From: a virus
Length of the DNA stretch: 22,312 nt
Virus record (IMG/VR): IMGVR_UViG_3300025771_000219
Coordinates: 1 to 22,312 of that record
Reading direction: 5' to 3' (one strand)
The notes beneath the pieces are model-generated. The model saw only the letters and a list, made by a program, of their open reading frames with translations, searched no databases and was not told where the DNA came from. Below, one piece after another: positions 1 through 5,791 of the stretch; the stretch's first letter is position 1; each line of letters begins with the position of its first letter. A program made the position numbers and the translations under genes.

Positions 1-25
1 ACACAGTGTTTTCGACTGACAGCAT
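1..25 (-). CDS. Start of a gene cut by the left edge
   Basis: Only the first eight codons are present, reading M-L-S-V-E-N-T-V on the minus strand. The start is supported by a well placed Shine-Dalgarno GGAG (positions 34 to 31, minus strand) five bases before the ATG at 25-23. It lies downstream of, and in the same direction as, the GIY-YIG gene, so it probably continues the leftward operon. The product cannot be named from eight residues. A competing reading is that this stretch belongs to another minus-strand frame that stays open from about 110 to the edge. Confidence 0.4.
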
Positions 26-165
26 TCAATCTCCGTTAACCAGTTGGCCCAATTTGTTTGATGGCTTACCTCACAGTGGTGGTCGATCAACGTGTACGAG
101 TGTCCTTCTCAGGGGACCTTTTACTCAGCGGTATTTGCAAACTGGCCCGCCAACCTTATGTGCTG
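26..165. other. Gap with no assignable gene, higher GC
   Basis: This 140-base stretch between the GIY-YIG stop codon and the leftmost gene start has about 48% GC over 1-165 by hand count, above the roughly 30-40% of the rest of the window. No convincing gene was found on either strand: a plus-strand frame from position 6 (GTG start) has no ribosome site and unlikely composition. On the minus strand short complementary stretches (GTCC with GGAC at 102-118, GCGG with CCGC at about 128-150) could fold, but there is no T-run that would make a terminator. It may be a structured leader of the next gene or a small gene I cannot resolve. Confidence 0.35.
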
Positions 166-597
166 TTATGTTTTGCCTAATTTTTCGAGTGCTTCTTTGA
201 GAATCTTTGAACTGCCTACTCTTACATTAATAATTCCGTTATAATACTCGTCTGTCTCTAATACTCTGCGTTCAAATTGTTCTCTAGCCTCAAGATAACT
301 CATTAAGCCTCTGCTATTACAAAAATGGAGAATTTCGCGTGTGAACTTTTCTGGGCCTAGTGCCTCAACGTCTGCCTGTAAATGATCTGAAGATCCCCAA
401 TAGTCTCTCCAATCACTTTCAACTTTGCTTCTTCGTTTGTTTTTCTTGCCTTTGAGTGGTGGGCGTGTTTTCTTGAATTTTGCTAATTTTTTGCCTACGT
501 ACTTACGATTGTTGGTAGTGTTTGTTATCAGGTAAACAAAACCTTCGCAATCTTGCGGAAGTTCTTGTACTATTTTGCCCTGATAAGTCCACTCCAT
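166..597 (-). CDS. GIY-YIG family nuclease
   Basis: A 143-residue protein with the features of a GIY-YIG nuclease domain. The two signature strands are F-V-Y-L (20-23) and K-Y-V-G-K-K (32-37), separated by nine residues. A strongly basic stretch rich in K and R follows (36-58), then S-D-W-R-D-Y-W-G-S-S (61-70), a candidate metal-binding glutamate in Y-L-E-A-R-E-Q-F (E103), and Y-Y-N-G (118-121). GIY-YIG enzymes cut DNA using one metal-bound glutamate. Small proteins like this, with the P-P-L-K-G-K-K segment, are common in T4-like marine phages and are often labelled Seg-like, though nothing here shows homing. The gene follows the Hc1-like gene by 24 bases in the same leftward operon; its ribosome site (GGTAAG, about ten bases upstream) is weak, so coupling to the gene before it is likely. 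A role in host DNA breakdown, repair or recombination is inference. Confidence 0.75.
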   Translation of the reverse strand: MEWTYQGKIVQELPQDCEGFVYLITNTTNNRKYVGKKLAKFKKTRPPLKGKKNKRRSKVESDWRDYWGSSDHLQADVEALGPEKFTREILHFCNSRGLMSYLEAREQFERRVLETDEYYNGIINVRVGSSKILKEALEKLGKT

Positions 598-621
598 AGT
601 GATACTTACCGTGCCTTAAAT

Positions 622-852
622 TTAGGTGTCTTGATTCTGGTTTTGAGTCTTATTTTGCTTTTTTTCCGTTTTTAATGCCTTGCGTTTTGCCTGTATTTCG
701 TTGCGTCTGGTCGTGGCTAACCTTCTAATATCACTAAGAATAACTCGTGCTTTGCGTCCAGTTTCATCAAAACCTTTTGCTTCAAAGCGTTCCTGTGCGT
801 TATAGTAATCCATCATTGCTTGAACAAGCAACTCATGGGTAGATTTAGGCAT
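622..852 (-). CDS. Small basic Hc1-like (histone H1-like) protein
   Basis: A 76-residue protein with about 17 basic and 10 acidic residues, predicted to be mainly helical. The start S-T-H-E-L-L (4-9), E-R-F-E-A-K-G (21-27), T-G-R-K-A-R (31-36) and the end of the core I-R-R-L-A-x5-R-N-E-I-Q (42-54) match my memory of the Hc1-type small histone family (pattern: E-K-F-x-x-K-G-x-x-x-A-G-x-R-x-R, then I-x-K-L-x5-R-K-E-I-Q) seen in chlamydiae, Bacteroidetes and T4-like marine phages. The tail (61-76) is low-complexity K/Q/N/T and probably disordered. The ATG lies inside the end of gp46 (8-base overlap), with a strong GGAGG seven bases upstream, so it is made with the recombination nuclease. A DNA-binding or chromatin-like role is inferred from family and charge. 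Confidence 0.72.
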   Translation of the reverse strand: MPKSTHELLVQAMMDYYNAQERFEAKGFDETGRKARVILSDIRRLATTRRNEIQAKRKALKTEKKQNKTQNQNQDT

Positions 853-2626
853 TCACAACCTCCGTGTCGTTGGAATATGAAGTGAATCCGTTATCCTTAA
901 TTACCTTCAAGATGTTATTCACACGTGAAGATAGTTCATCTTTGTGCGAAATGAGATATATGTTTTTACCACGATCTCTAGCCATCTTTTTAAGAATACC
1001 GATTGAACTTTCTACACCAGCGGCATCCAATCCGTTATCAATAAGTTCGTCAATAAACAACAAATTAATGTTCTGATATAGACTTTCCCAAACGTCACGG
1101 AACGCCCAACTCATTGATAAAATAAGTCTATTTCGTTCTCCTCTACTGAGGTTATCAAAGTCTAAGTCACGTCCTAGTTCTGTAATTTGTACCGTTAAAT
1201 CGTTCAAAAATAATACCTGATGCGGTAATCCTGTGCGTTCTAGATAGTATTGTAAACGCTTGTTAAGGAATGCCAAGTTTTGATCAATAATACGCTTACG
1301 AATAAAAGAGTCCTTGCTTGTTAACAGTTTGTACAAGAAGTCCATATGTTCCTTCATTTCAGTTAGAGCATTAATATTGTCCCAACTTACTTCTTGTAGT
1401 GCTTGTTCACGCAATTCTTTCATTTGTTCTGTATACGGATTTAATTCTTCTTCTTTTTCACGTTTTCGATCTTCTAGACTTGCAAGATTGTTTCTATGAT
1501 TATATGCTTCTTCACTGCTATCATAAAATGTTTTCGGACATCCGTTAATATTTCCAATGTCATCTATTTTCTTTTGTACATCTTTTAACTGCAACACGAT
1601 GCCGTCAATATAAGTTTGACTTTCTGTTACATCATTTTGTTTTTCAGCAAGAATTTTTCCATGTGCTTCGTCATGTAAATCCTGTCCACAAGTAAAACAT
1701 TTTTTGCTTGCAATGTCTTTTAATTCTTGTTCATATTTTGAATGTGTGCGTTCGGCACGTAACAAACTACTTTCTAAACTTGCCTTTTCTTTATTAAGAT
1801 TGGTAAGTTCGTTGTTTTTGTTATCCCATTCTTCTTTGTTTTTATGTGCTTGAATTTCTGCATCAATATCAACCGTAATTAATTGACTAATTGCTTTGGT
1901 TGTTCTTGCAAGTTCTTCTGCTTGATTTGCGTCCCATGCTTTTGATTTAATTTCTAAATTGTCGATTGATTCTTGTACTTTTTTGTTTGCTGTTTCAATA
2001 CCTTTTATTGTTGCTTCTTCTTCACTAATAGCATCACGCACACGCTTTTGTTCATCTTTTAGACGTTCTGCTTTTTCGGATAGGATGGTGATGCCCAACA
2101 ACTGCTCAATAATTTCTCTTTGATCATTGGCTTTGAGTGAAAGGAAAGGCTCAGTGTATGTGTTGAGCGCCACCAAATGCTTGAACATGGTGTGTGTCAT
2201 GTTCAGTAATTGTATAATATCTTCTTGTGTTTTACGACTGTCGCCCTGTGACTCGTCAATGTCGTCAGCAGTAACATCGATATCTTCTCTAAAAAATTTA
2301 AGAATATTTGGCTTACGTCCACGTTCGATACGATAATTTTGACCGTCTTTTTCAAACTCAACGGTAACCAACATACCTTTGCCGTTGGTTTTATTAATTA
2401 AGTTTTCTCTACGAATTTTTGTAAGTGCTTCGCCATACAATGCATAACTTAAAGCATTTACAATGGTAGTTTTACCCGTACCGTTACGAGAACCTGCATC
2501 GTCTCCACCTAAATCTAGGTTTTCTCCTAGTACAAGTGTTAATAAGTTCTTATCAAAATCTACTGCTTGAGTTTGGTTACCCACACTCATAAAGTTTTTA
2601 ACTGTTATTGTTTTGATTTTAAACAT
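845..2626 (-). CDS. 46: gp46 recombination endonuclease subunit (SbcC/Rad50-like ATPase)
   Basis: A 593-residue SMC-type ATPase, the partner of gp47. In T4 the gp46-gp47 complex resects DNA ends for recombination-dependent replication and repair and takes part in host DNA degradation. Visible features: the Walker A loop G-S-R-N-G-T-G-K-T (45-53); two long coiled-coil arms (roughly 180-300 and 320-420); a zinc hook C-F-T-C (310-313) at the tip; the ABC signature L-S-R-G-E-R-N-R (493-500); the Walker B strand L-L-F-I-D-E (522-527); and a switch histidine in L-I-S-H-K-D near 560. All ATPase parts are present, so it should be active. The length is close to T4 gp46 (about 560). The start ATG shares its A with the gp47 stop (TAATG), with AGAGGA as ribosome site five bases upstream. 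Confidence 0.95.
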   Translation of the reverse strand: MFKIKTITVKNFMSVGNQTQAVDFDKNLLTLVLGENLDLGGDDAGSRNGTGKTTIVNALSYALYGEALTKIRRENLINKTNGKGMLVTVEFEKDGQNYRIERGRKPNILKFFREDIDVTADDIDESQGDSRKTQEDIIQLLNMTHTMFKHLVALNTYTEPFLSLKANDQREIIEQLLGITILSEKAERLKDEQKRVRDAISEEEATIKGIETANKKVQESIDNLEIKSKAWDANQAEELARTTKAISQLITVDIDAEIQAHKNKEEWDNKNNELTNLNKEKASLESSLLRAERTHSKYEQELKDIASKKCFTCGQDLHDEAHGKILAEKQNDVTESQTYIDGIVLQLKDVQKKIDDIGNINGCPKTFYDSSEEAYNHRNNLASLEDRKREKEEELNPYTEQMKELREQALQEVSWDNINALTEMKEHMDFLYKLLTSKDSFIRKRIIDQNLAFLNKRLQYYLERTGLPHQVLFLNDLTVQITELGRDLDFDNLSRGERNRLILSMSWAFRDVWESLYQNINLLFIDELIDNGLDAAGVESSIGILKKMARDRGKNIYLISHKDELSSRVNNILKVIKDNGFTSYSNDTEVVNA

Positions 2627-3648
2627 TATAATCCTCTATAGATATCCAACAACAGATTAGGTTTATATGTTGTGCTATCTATTTTTGTTATTTGATCTGT
2701 TACAATTTGATCCACTGATTCAAAATCAATTTCGCCTGATTCTAGTTTGTTTATTTCGTCATCAGCATTGGTGTCAGGCAATAAACTAATTTCTCTAATA
2801 TCATATTGACTTGAAAAGTTTTCTTTAATAAAATTTGCTTCTTCGTAACTGATATCAATATCGAGTGTTACTCGCAAATACAGATTTTTAGGAGAAAGTA
2901 TTTCTTCCGTTTTATCTAGTAATCTGCTAAGTGGTATAGTTCTATATTTTGGACAATCCGGCCAGTCGATGAACTCGGGCTCACCTCCCCATTCTAATAT
3001 CATCATACCACGCTCATCATCCCAGGCATCGGCGTAATTGTGTGGAAAGGCATTGCCGATATAATAGATGTTTTTGCGTTGCTGACGTTTGTGGAAGTGG
3101 CCCGTGAACACCATTTCTTGGTTAGCAAAGTCGTCTGCTTTGATTTCTCCTGTATCAGGCATTTCAACCATAGCATTCATTTTGAAGTTAGGAAGTTCAA
3201 AGTGTCCAAACATATATTTGCACTTCATCTTTGCAACTTCTTTCCATTCTTCTTGCACTAACCATGGAACCAATGCAACATCATCAATGATCATTGGCTC
3301 GTTTACCACAGTAATACCTGGTACGTGTTTACCAAATACTACACTGTGAATCTCTCGTTTGTCTTTGTAATACAAATCGTGGTTGCCTGGAAAAAAGTAA
3401 AACTTATCAAATGCCTTACCTAGTTTTTCCAGTGAACGCAAACTAGCATCCATGGTGGTTAAATTTAACGCACTTCTGTTATGATGCCAGTCGCCTGTGA
3501 ATATACCTACATCACAGCCGTTTGCTTTTGCTTGTTCAATATACCAATCGATGAATCTTTCGCAATCATCGTTGTGAATTTTTGAGTTACTTTTGAGACC
3601 GAAGTGTATATCCGTGAATACCGCGGCCTTTTTAAATAATTGTGCCAT
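2626..3648 (-). CDS. 47: gp47 recombination endonuclease subunit (SbcD/Mre11-like nuclease)
   Basis: A 340-residue calcineurin-type metallophosphoesterase, the nuclease half of the gp46-gp47 complex. The metal-binding motifs appear in family order: D-I-H (13-15), G-D-W-H-H-N-R (52-58), G-N-H-D (88-91), G-H-F-E (148-151) and G-H-F-H-K-R (183-188). These residues hold two metal ions, usually manganese, for phosphodiester cleavage. The C-terminal part (about 230-340) should be the capping and ATPase-contact region and is less conserved. The length matches T4 gp47 (339). The ribosome site AAGGAAAGG sits just before the ATG. A consensus-like sigma-70 promoter lies between this gene and gp55, so the gp47-gp46 unit can be transcribed on its own. 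Its stop overlaps the gp46 start by one base, which suggests coupled, balanced synthesis of the two subunits. Confidence 0.95.
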   Translation of the reverse strand: MAQLFKKAAVFTDIHFGLKSNSKIHNDDCERFIDWYIEQAKANGCDVGIFTGDWHHNRSALNLTTMDASLRSLEKLGKAFDKFYFFPGNHDLYYKDKREIHSVVFGKHVPGITVVNEPMIIDDVALVPWLVQEEWKEVAKMKCKYMFGHFELPNFKMNAMVEMPDTGEIKADDFANQEMVFTGHFHKRQQRKNIYYIGNAFPHNYADAWDDERGMMILEWGGEPEFIDWPDCPKYRTIPLSRLLDKTEEILSPKNLYLRVTLDIDISYEEANFIKENFSSQYDIREISLLPDTNADDEINKLESGEIDFESVDQIVTDQITKIDSTTYKPNLLLDIYRGL

Positions 3649-3672
3649 GCCTTTCCTTATACTAATCTCTAT

Positions 3673-3702
3673 ATTATACGAGATTTTAGTTTAGTTTGTC
3701 AA
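3673..3702 (-). promoter_or_regulatory. Sigma-70-type promoter for gp47-gp46
   Basis: On the minus strand a perfect -35 box TTGACA (3702-3697) and a perfect -10 box TATAAT (3678-3673) are separated by 18 bases. The likely transcription start is near 3666, giving a short leader that contains the gp47 ribosome site. The -35 box begins directly after the gp55 TAG stop codon. This would let host RNA polymerase express the recombination genes early, independent of upstream transcription. A perfect match at both boxes in an 18-base frame is unlikely by chance at this exact place, but activity is not shown. Confidence 0.8.
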
Positions 3703-3703
3703 C

Positions 3704-4558
3704 CTAATAATCTGCTTTTGGACGTCTAATACTCTTGTAAAATTCTGCCAATTTTTCTTTATCCTCTCTAAACACTTCTTGATTCTGTCTTGTGAAAGAA
3801 GGATTAAGACCATTTTCTTGTAGAATGTCGTCTCTAATATTTTGATTTTTCTTTTCTATGTTTAGTACCCGTGTAAACGAGTTTGTAACAGCCGCCGTGT
3901 AATACGCAAACGGGTTTTCACTTTTGCTTTCGTCAAACTGTAAACCAATTTGCGACAGTTGTAGCACAGCCTGTGCTCGCATTTCGTCGTTGTATGTGTA
4001 TCCACGCCAGTTGCTTCTTGTTCCATAACGATCAGCAAGTTTTAAGAACATGCGTCCTAGTTCTTCCGAAATACGACCGTGATCCTTGCTAAAATAGCCG
4101 TTGTGTACTCCACCTTTCCAGTGGCTCTTACCAACACAAATTAAGTTGTCCTTTGCATCATACTTCCAATGTTGAAAAGGAGGAAAGTTGCAACGTTCAT
4201 GTTCATCTGCTACTGTTTTGGTTTTGCGTTTACGCCCAGGTGCTAGTGGAATATGATCAAACGTCATGATTCTAAAAATCAAATCAGTTTTGTCAATTTT
4301 ACGCCAATCCGGTGTAACATCCGCTAGTTTTGTCTTTTTATCGCCTGATTCACGTGCTTGCTCGTATGCTTGTTTACCGATACGTTCTGCACGATTACGC
4401 TTTGCTTCTGCTACTGTTAGTCTGTTAACTTTGTCTAAATTTGCTAAAATGATATCATATGTCGCATACTCGTCGTCAGCATACGAACTAAAACTGTTCT
4501 TACTTTTATGGATCTGTTTAAGCAGATCTCTGTTATTCAAATATTTTACTTTTCTCAT
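3704..4558 (-). CDS. 55: gp55-like late-transcription sigma factor, extended form
   Basis: In T4, gp55 is the small sigma factor that directs host RNA polymerase to late promoters. Here the N-terminus K-Y-L-N-N-R-D-L-L-K-Q-I (4-15) resembles T4 gp55 as I recall it (Y-V-N-N-K-E-L-L-x-x-I). Residues 185-246 resemble its sigma region 2 core: R-G-Y-T-Y-N-D-E-M, then F-D-E-S-K-S-E-N-P-F-A-Y-Y-T, then N-S-F-T-R-V-L. At 284 residues it is about 100 longer than T4 gp55 (185); the extra part lies mainly between these segments (about 25-180) and includes a basic stretch and F-P-P-F-Q-H-W and H-W-K-G-G-V-H-N-G-Y-F motifs. I chose the ATG at 4558 because GGAG (4568-4565) lies six bases upstream; the in-frame ATG at 4570 has no ribosome site. 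An alternative is a gp55 paralogue, with true gp55 elsewhere. Confidence 0.75.
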   Translation of the reverse strand: MRKVKYLNNRDLLKQIHKSKNSFSSYADDEYATYDIILANLDKVNRLTVAEAKRNRAERIGKQAYEQARESGDKKTKLADVTPDWRKIDKTDLIFRIMTFDHIPLAPGRKRKTKTVADEHERCNFPPFQHWKYDAKDNLICVGKSHWKGGVHNGYFSKDHGRISEELGRMFLKLADRYGTRSNWRGYTYNDEMRAQAVLQLSQIGLQFDESKSENPFAYYTAAVTNSFTRVLNIEKKNQNIRDDILQENGLNPSFTRQNQEVFREDKEKLAEFYKSIRRPKADY

Positions 4559-4564
4559 GAGAGT

Positions 4565-4568
4565 CTCC
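4565..4568 (-). promoter_or_regulatory. Ribosome site deciding the gp55 start
   Basis: GGAG on the minus strand, six bases before the ATG at 4558. It lies within the codons that would be read if translation began at the upstream ATG (4570), which has no such site. This makes 4558 the better start and gives a 284-residue product. Confidence 0.7.
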
Positions 4569-4581
4569 ATGTATAAGTAGT

Positions 4582-4610
4582 ATTATAAACTACGTAGTTA
4601 AAAATTGCAA
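4582..4610 (-). promoter_or_regulatory. Sigma-70-type promoter for the gp55-like gene
   Basis: On the minus strand TTGCAA (4610-4605, four of six matches to TTGACA) and a perfect TATAAT (4587-4582) are 17 bases apart, the optimal spacing. The start of transcription would be near 4575, leaving a leader of about 17 bases that includes the gp55 ribosome site. A perfect 12-bp palindrome fills most of the spacer, and the -35 box overlaps the rightward late promoter. Confidence 0.7.
4588..4599. repeat. Perfect 12-bp palindrome, possible operator
   Basis: AACTACGTAGTT reads the same on both strands and lies between the -35 and -10 boxes of the leftward promoter. A further GTAGT half-site occurs at 4577-4581, so the ACTAC/GTAGT element appears three times in 22 bases. 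This placement is typical of a repressor or activator site, but no binding protein is known from this window. Confidence 0.5.
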
Positions 4611-4616
4611 TAAATA
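4609..4616 (+). promoter_or_regulatory. T4-type late promoter for the baseplate operon
   Basis: AATAAATA matches the late promoter form NATAAATA reported for marine T4-like phages and seven of eight bases of the T4 consensus TATAAATA. Transcription would start near 4622, giving a leader of about 20 bases with the ribosome site AAAGGAG (about 4626-4632) before the ATG at 4643. It is the only exact NATAAATA I found on the plus strand by eye in this window, at the position expected for the start of the late structural block. Confidence 0.75.
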
Positions 4617-4642
4617 TTGTTACCAAAAGGAGCCAAAATAAT

Positions 4643-5488
4643 ATGCCAGATAAAGATGATTGGTGGAAAACAAATTCCAACCGTTCAAAAGATGCCGCAA
4701 AGCAAGGAGCCAAGGATACCAGCACGTCTTCGGGTCTTAATGGTTTTGGTACCAATCTTGTAAAAAATTTAAAAAATGCAACCGGGTTAGGCGGAGCATT
4801 TGAAAGGCTTGGCGAAAAACTAGGCAAAGGTGGAAAAGAACCTGCTAAAGAAGAACCATTGAAACAGTTTTGGCAAGAAGGTGGAAAAGCATATGAACGT
4901 GATCCTCGTATCAAAATAAGAATTCCCAGAAATTATTTACAGGGTCCTGCAAGGCATCTAGCAGATGTAGAAGATAATGCAGTTGTTTTCCCCTTTACTC
5001 CACAAATAGTTGTACAAACAAGGGCAAATTATAATGGATTAAACCCTGTGCATAGTAATTATACATTTTATTCATATCAGAACTCACAACTGGAGGCAAT
5101 ATCAATTGTTGGAACATTTTCAGCACAAAGTTTAGCCGATGGTAGATATATGCTTGGTGCAATTCATGCATTGAGATCTGTTACTAAAATGAGTTTTGGG
5201 TCAAGTGGTAATTCAGGTGCACCACCCCCTGTGTGTAGACTAGACGGTTATGGTGCATACCAATTTAATAACATGCCTGTGGTAATCAGTAGTTTCTTTT
5301 ACACTCTAAATGAAGACGTTGATTACATACAAATTACAGACGAAGCAAGCGGAAAAGCAACAAATGTACCAACAAGAGCAGAATTTACTATTGAATGCTT
5401 ACCAGCATTTTCAAGAAGAGATCAGGCTCAGTTTACTATTGAAAAATTTATAACAGGTTCTGAAACAGAATCTAAAGGAATGATCTAA
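4643..5488 (+). CDS. Predicted baseplate structural protein
   Basis: A 281-residue protein, first gene of the rightward late operon. Residues 1-95 are charged, Gly/Lys/Ser-rich and probably disordered. The globular part (about 95-270) starts with R-I-P-R-N-Y-L (near 93-99) and contains F-P-F-T-P-Q-I, a long S-N-Y-T-F-Y-S-Y-Q-N-S strand, A-I-H-A-L-R-S-V-T-K-M-S-F-G, A-P-P-P-V-C-R-L-D-G-Y-G and V-D-Y-I-Q-I. I recall this pattern from virion proteins just upstream of gp53 in T4-like marine phages. A place in the baseplate or at the tube-baseplate junction is inferred from the neighbours; I could not align it by eye to T4 gp48 or gp54. The ribosome site AAAGGAG is strong, and the stop overlaps the next start (TAATG). 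Confidence 0.8.
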   Translation: MPDKDDWWKTNSNRSKDAAKQGAKDTSTSSGLNGFGTNLVKNLKNATGLGGAFERLGEKLGKGGKEPAKEEPLKQFWQEGGKAYERDPRIKIRIPRNYLQGPARHLADVEDNAVVFPFTPQIVVQTRANYNGLNPVHSNYTFYSYQNSQLEAISIVGTFSAQSLADGRYMLGAIHALRSVTKMSFGSSGNSGAPPPVCRLDGYGAYQFNNMPVVISSFFYTLNEDVDYIQITDEASGKATNVPTRAEFTIECLPAFSRRDQAQFTIEKFITGSETESKGMI

Positions 5489-5790
5489 TGTCAATATATT
5501 CAAAAACAAGTTTATATGGGTCAACATTGCAGGAGAATCAACAATTAGATATTTTAAATTACAGAAAGATTCCTGAACTTACTGATGACGTATTATATGA
5601 AATAAGACCACAATATAATTATAGACCTGATTTACTAGCAAGTGATTTATATGATGATCCTAATTTATGGTGGGTTTTTAAATCAAGAAATCCAAGTGTG
5701 CTAGAAGATCCTATTTTTGATTTTGTTTCAGGAGTTAACATTTATATCCCCACAGAAGATACAATAAGAGCCGTCATCGGAGGAGCATAA
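5488..5790 (+). CDS. 53: gp53-like baseplate wedge protein
   Basis: A 100-residue protein. The central part Y-N-Y-R-P-D-L-L-A-S-D-L-Y (43-55), N-L-W-W-V-F (59-64), R-N-P (67-69) and D-P-I-F-D-F (74-79), followed by I-Y-I-P (85-88), matches the gp53-type and LysM-like small tail proteins of marine T4-like phages, which help join baseplate wedges around the hub. T4 gp53 is longer (196), so this is the compact form. Its ATG shares its A with the previous stop, with AAAGGA about eight bases upstream. It is followed after one base by the large 891-residue gene, as expected for subunits made together. Confidence 0.75.
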   Translation: MSIYSKTSLYGSTLQENQQLDILNYRKIPELTDDVLYEIRPQYNYRPDLLASDLYDDPNLWWVFKSRNPSVLEDPIFDFVSGVNIYIPTEDTIRAVIGGA

Positions 5791-5791
5791 T

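Noticed and set aside
12-40. Hairpin GATTGA/TCAGTC near the left edge as a terminator or anticodon arm
   Set aside because: No T-run follows, the loop is six bases, and it overlaps the ribosome site and start of the leftmost gene.
62-155. tRNA-like stretch on the minus strand (GGTTGG pairing with TCGACC, followed by ACCA)
   Set aside because: No T-loop, no D-arm pairing and no seven-base anticodon loop could be fitted.
6-200. Plus-strand frame of 64 codons with a GTG start
   Set aside because: No ribosome site, unlikely composition, and it runs antisense into the GIY-YIG gene and the left-edge start signal.
3040-3349. Plus-strand frames inside gp47
   Set aside because: Antisense shadows of a gene with all nuclease motifs; no ribosome sites.
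4559-4570. Upstream ATG at 4570 as the gp55 start
   Set aside because: No ribosome site; the extra four codons contain the GGAG that serves the ATG at 4558.
4555-4914. Minus-strand frame of 119 codons across the divergent control region
   Set aside because: Antisense to the first baseplate gene, Pro/Phe-rich shadow composition, and it would read through both promoters.
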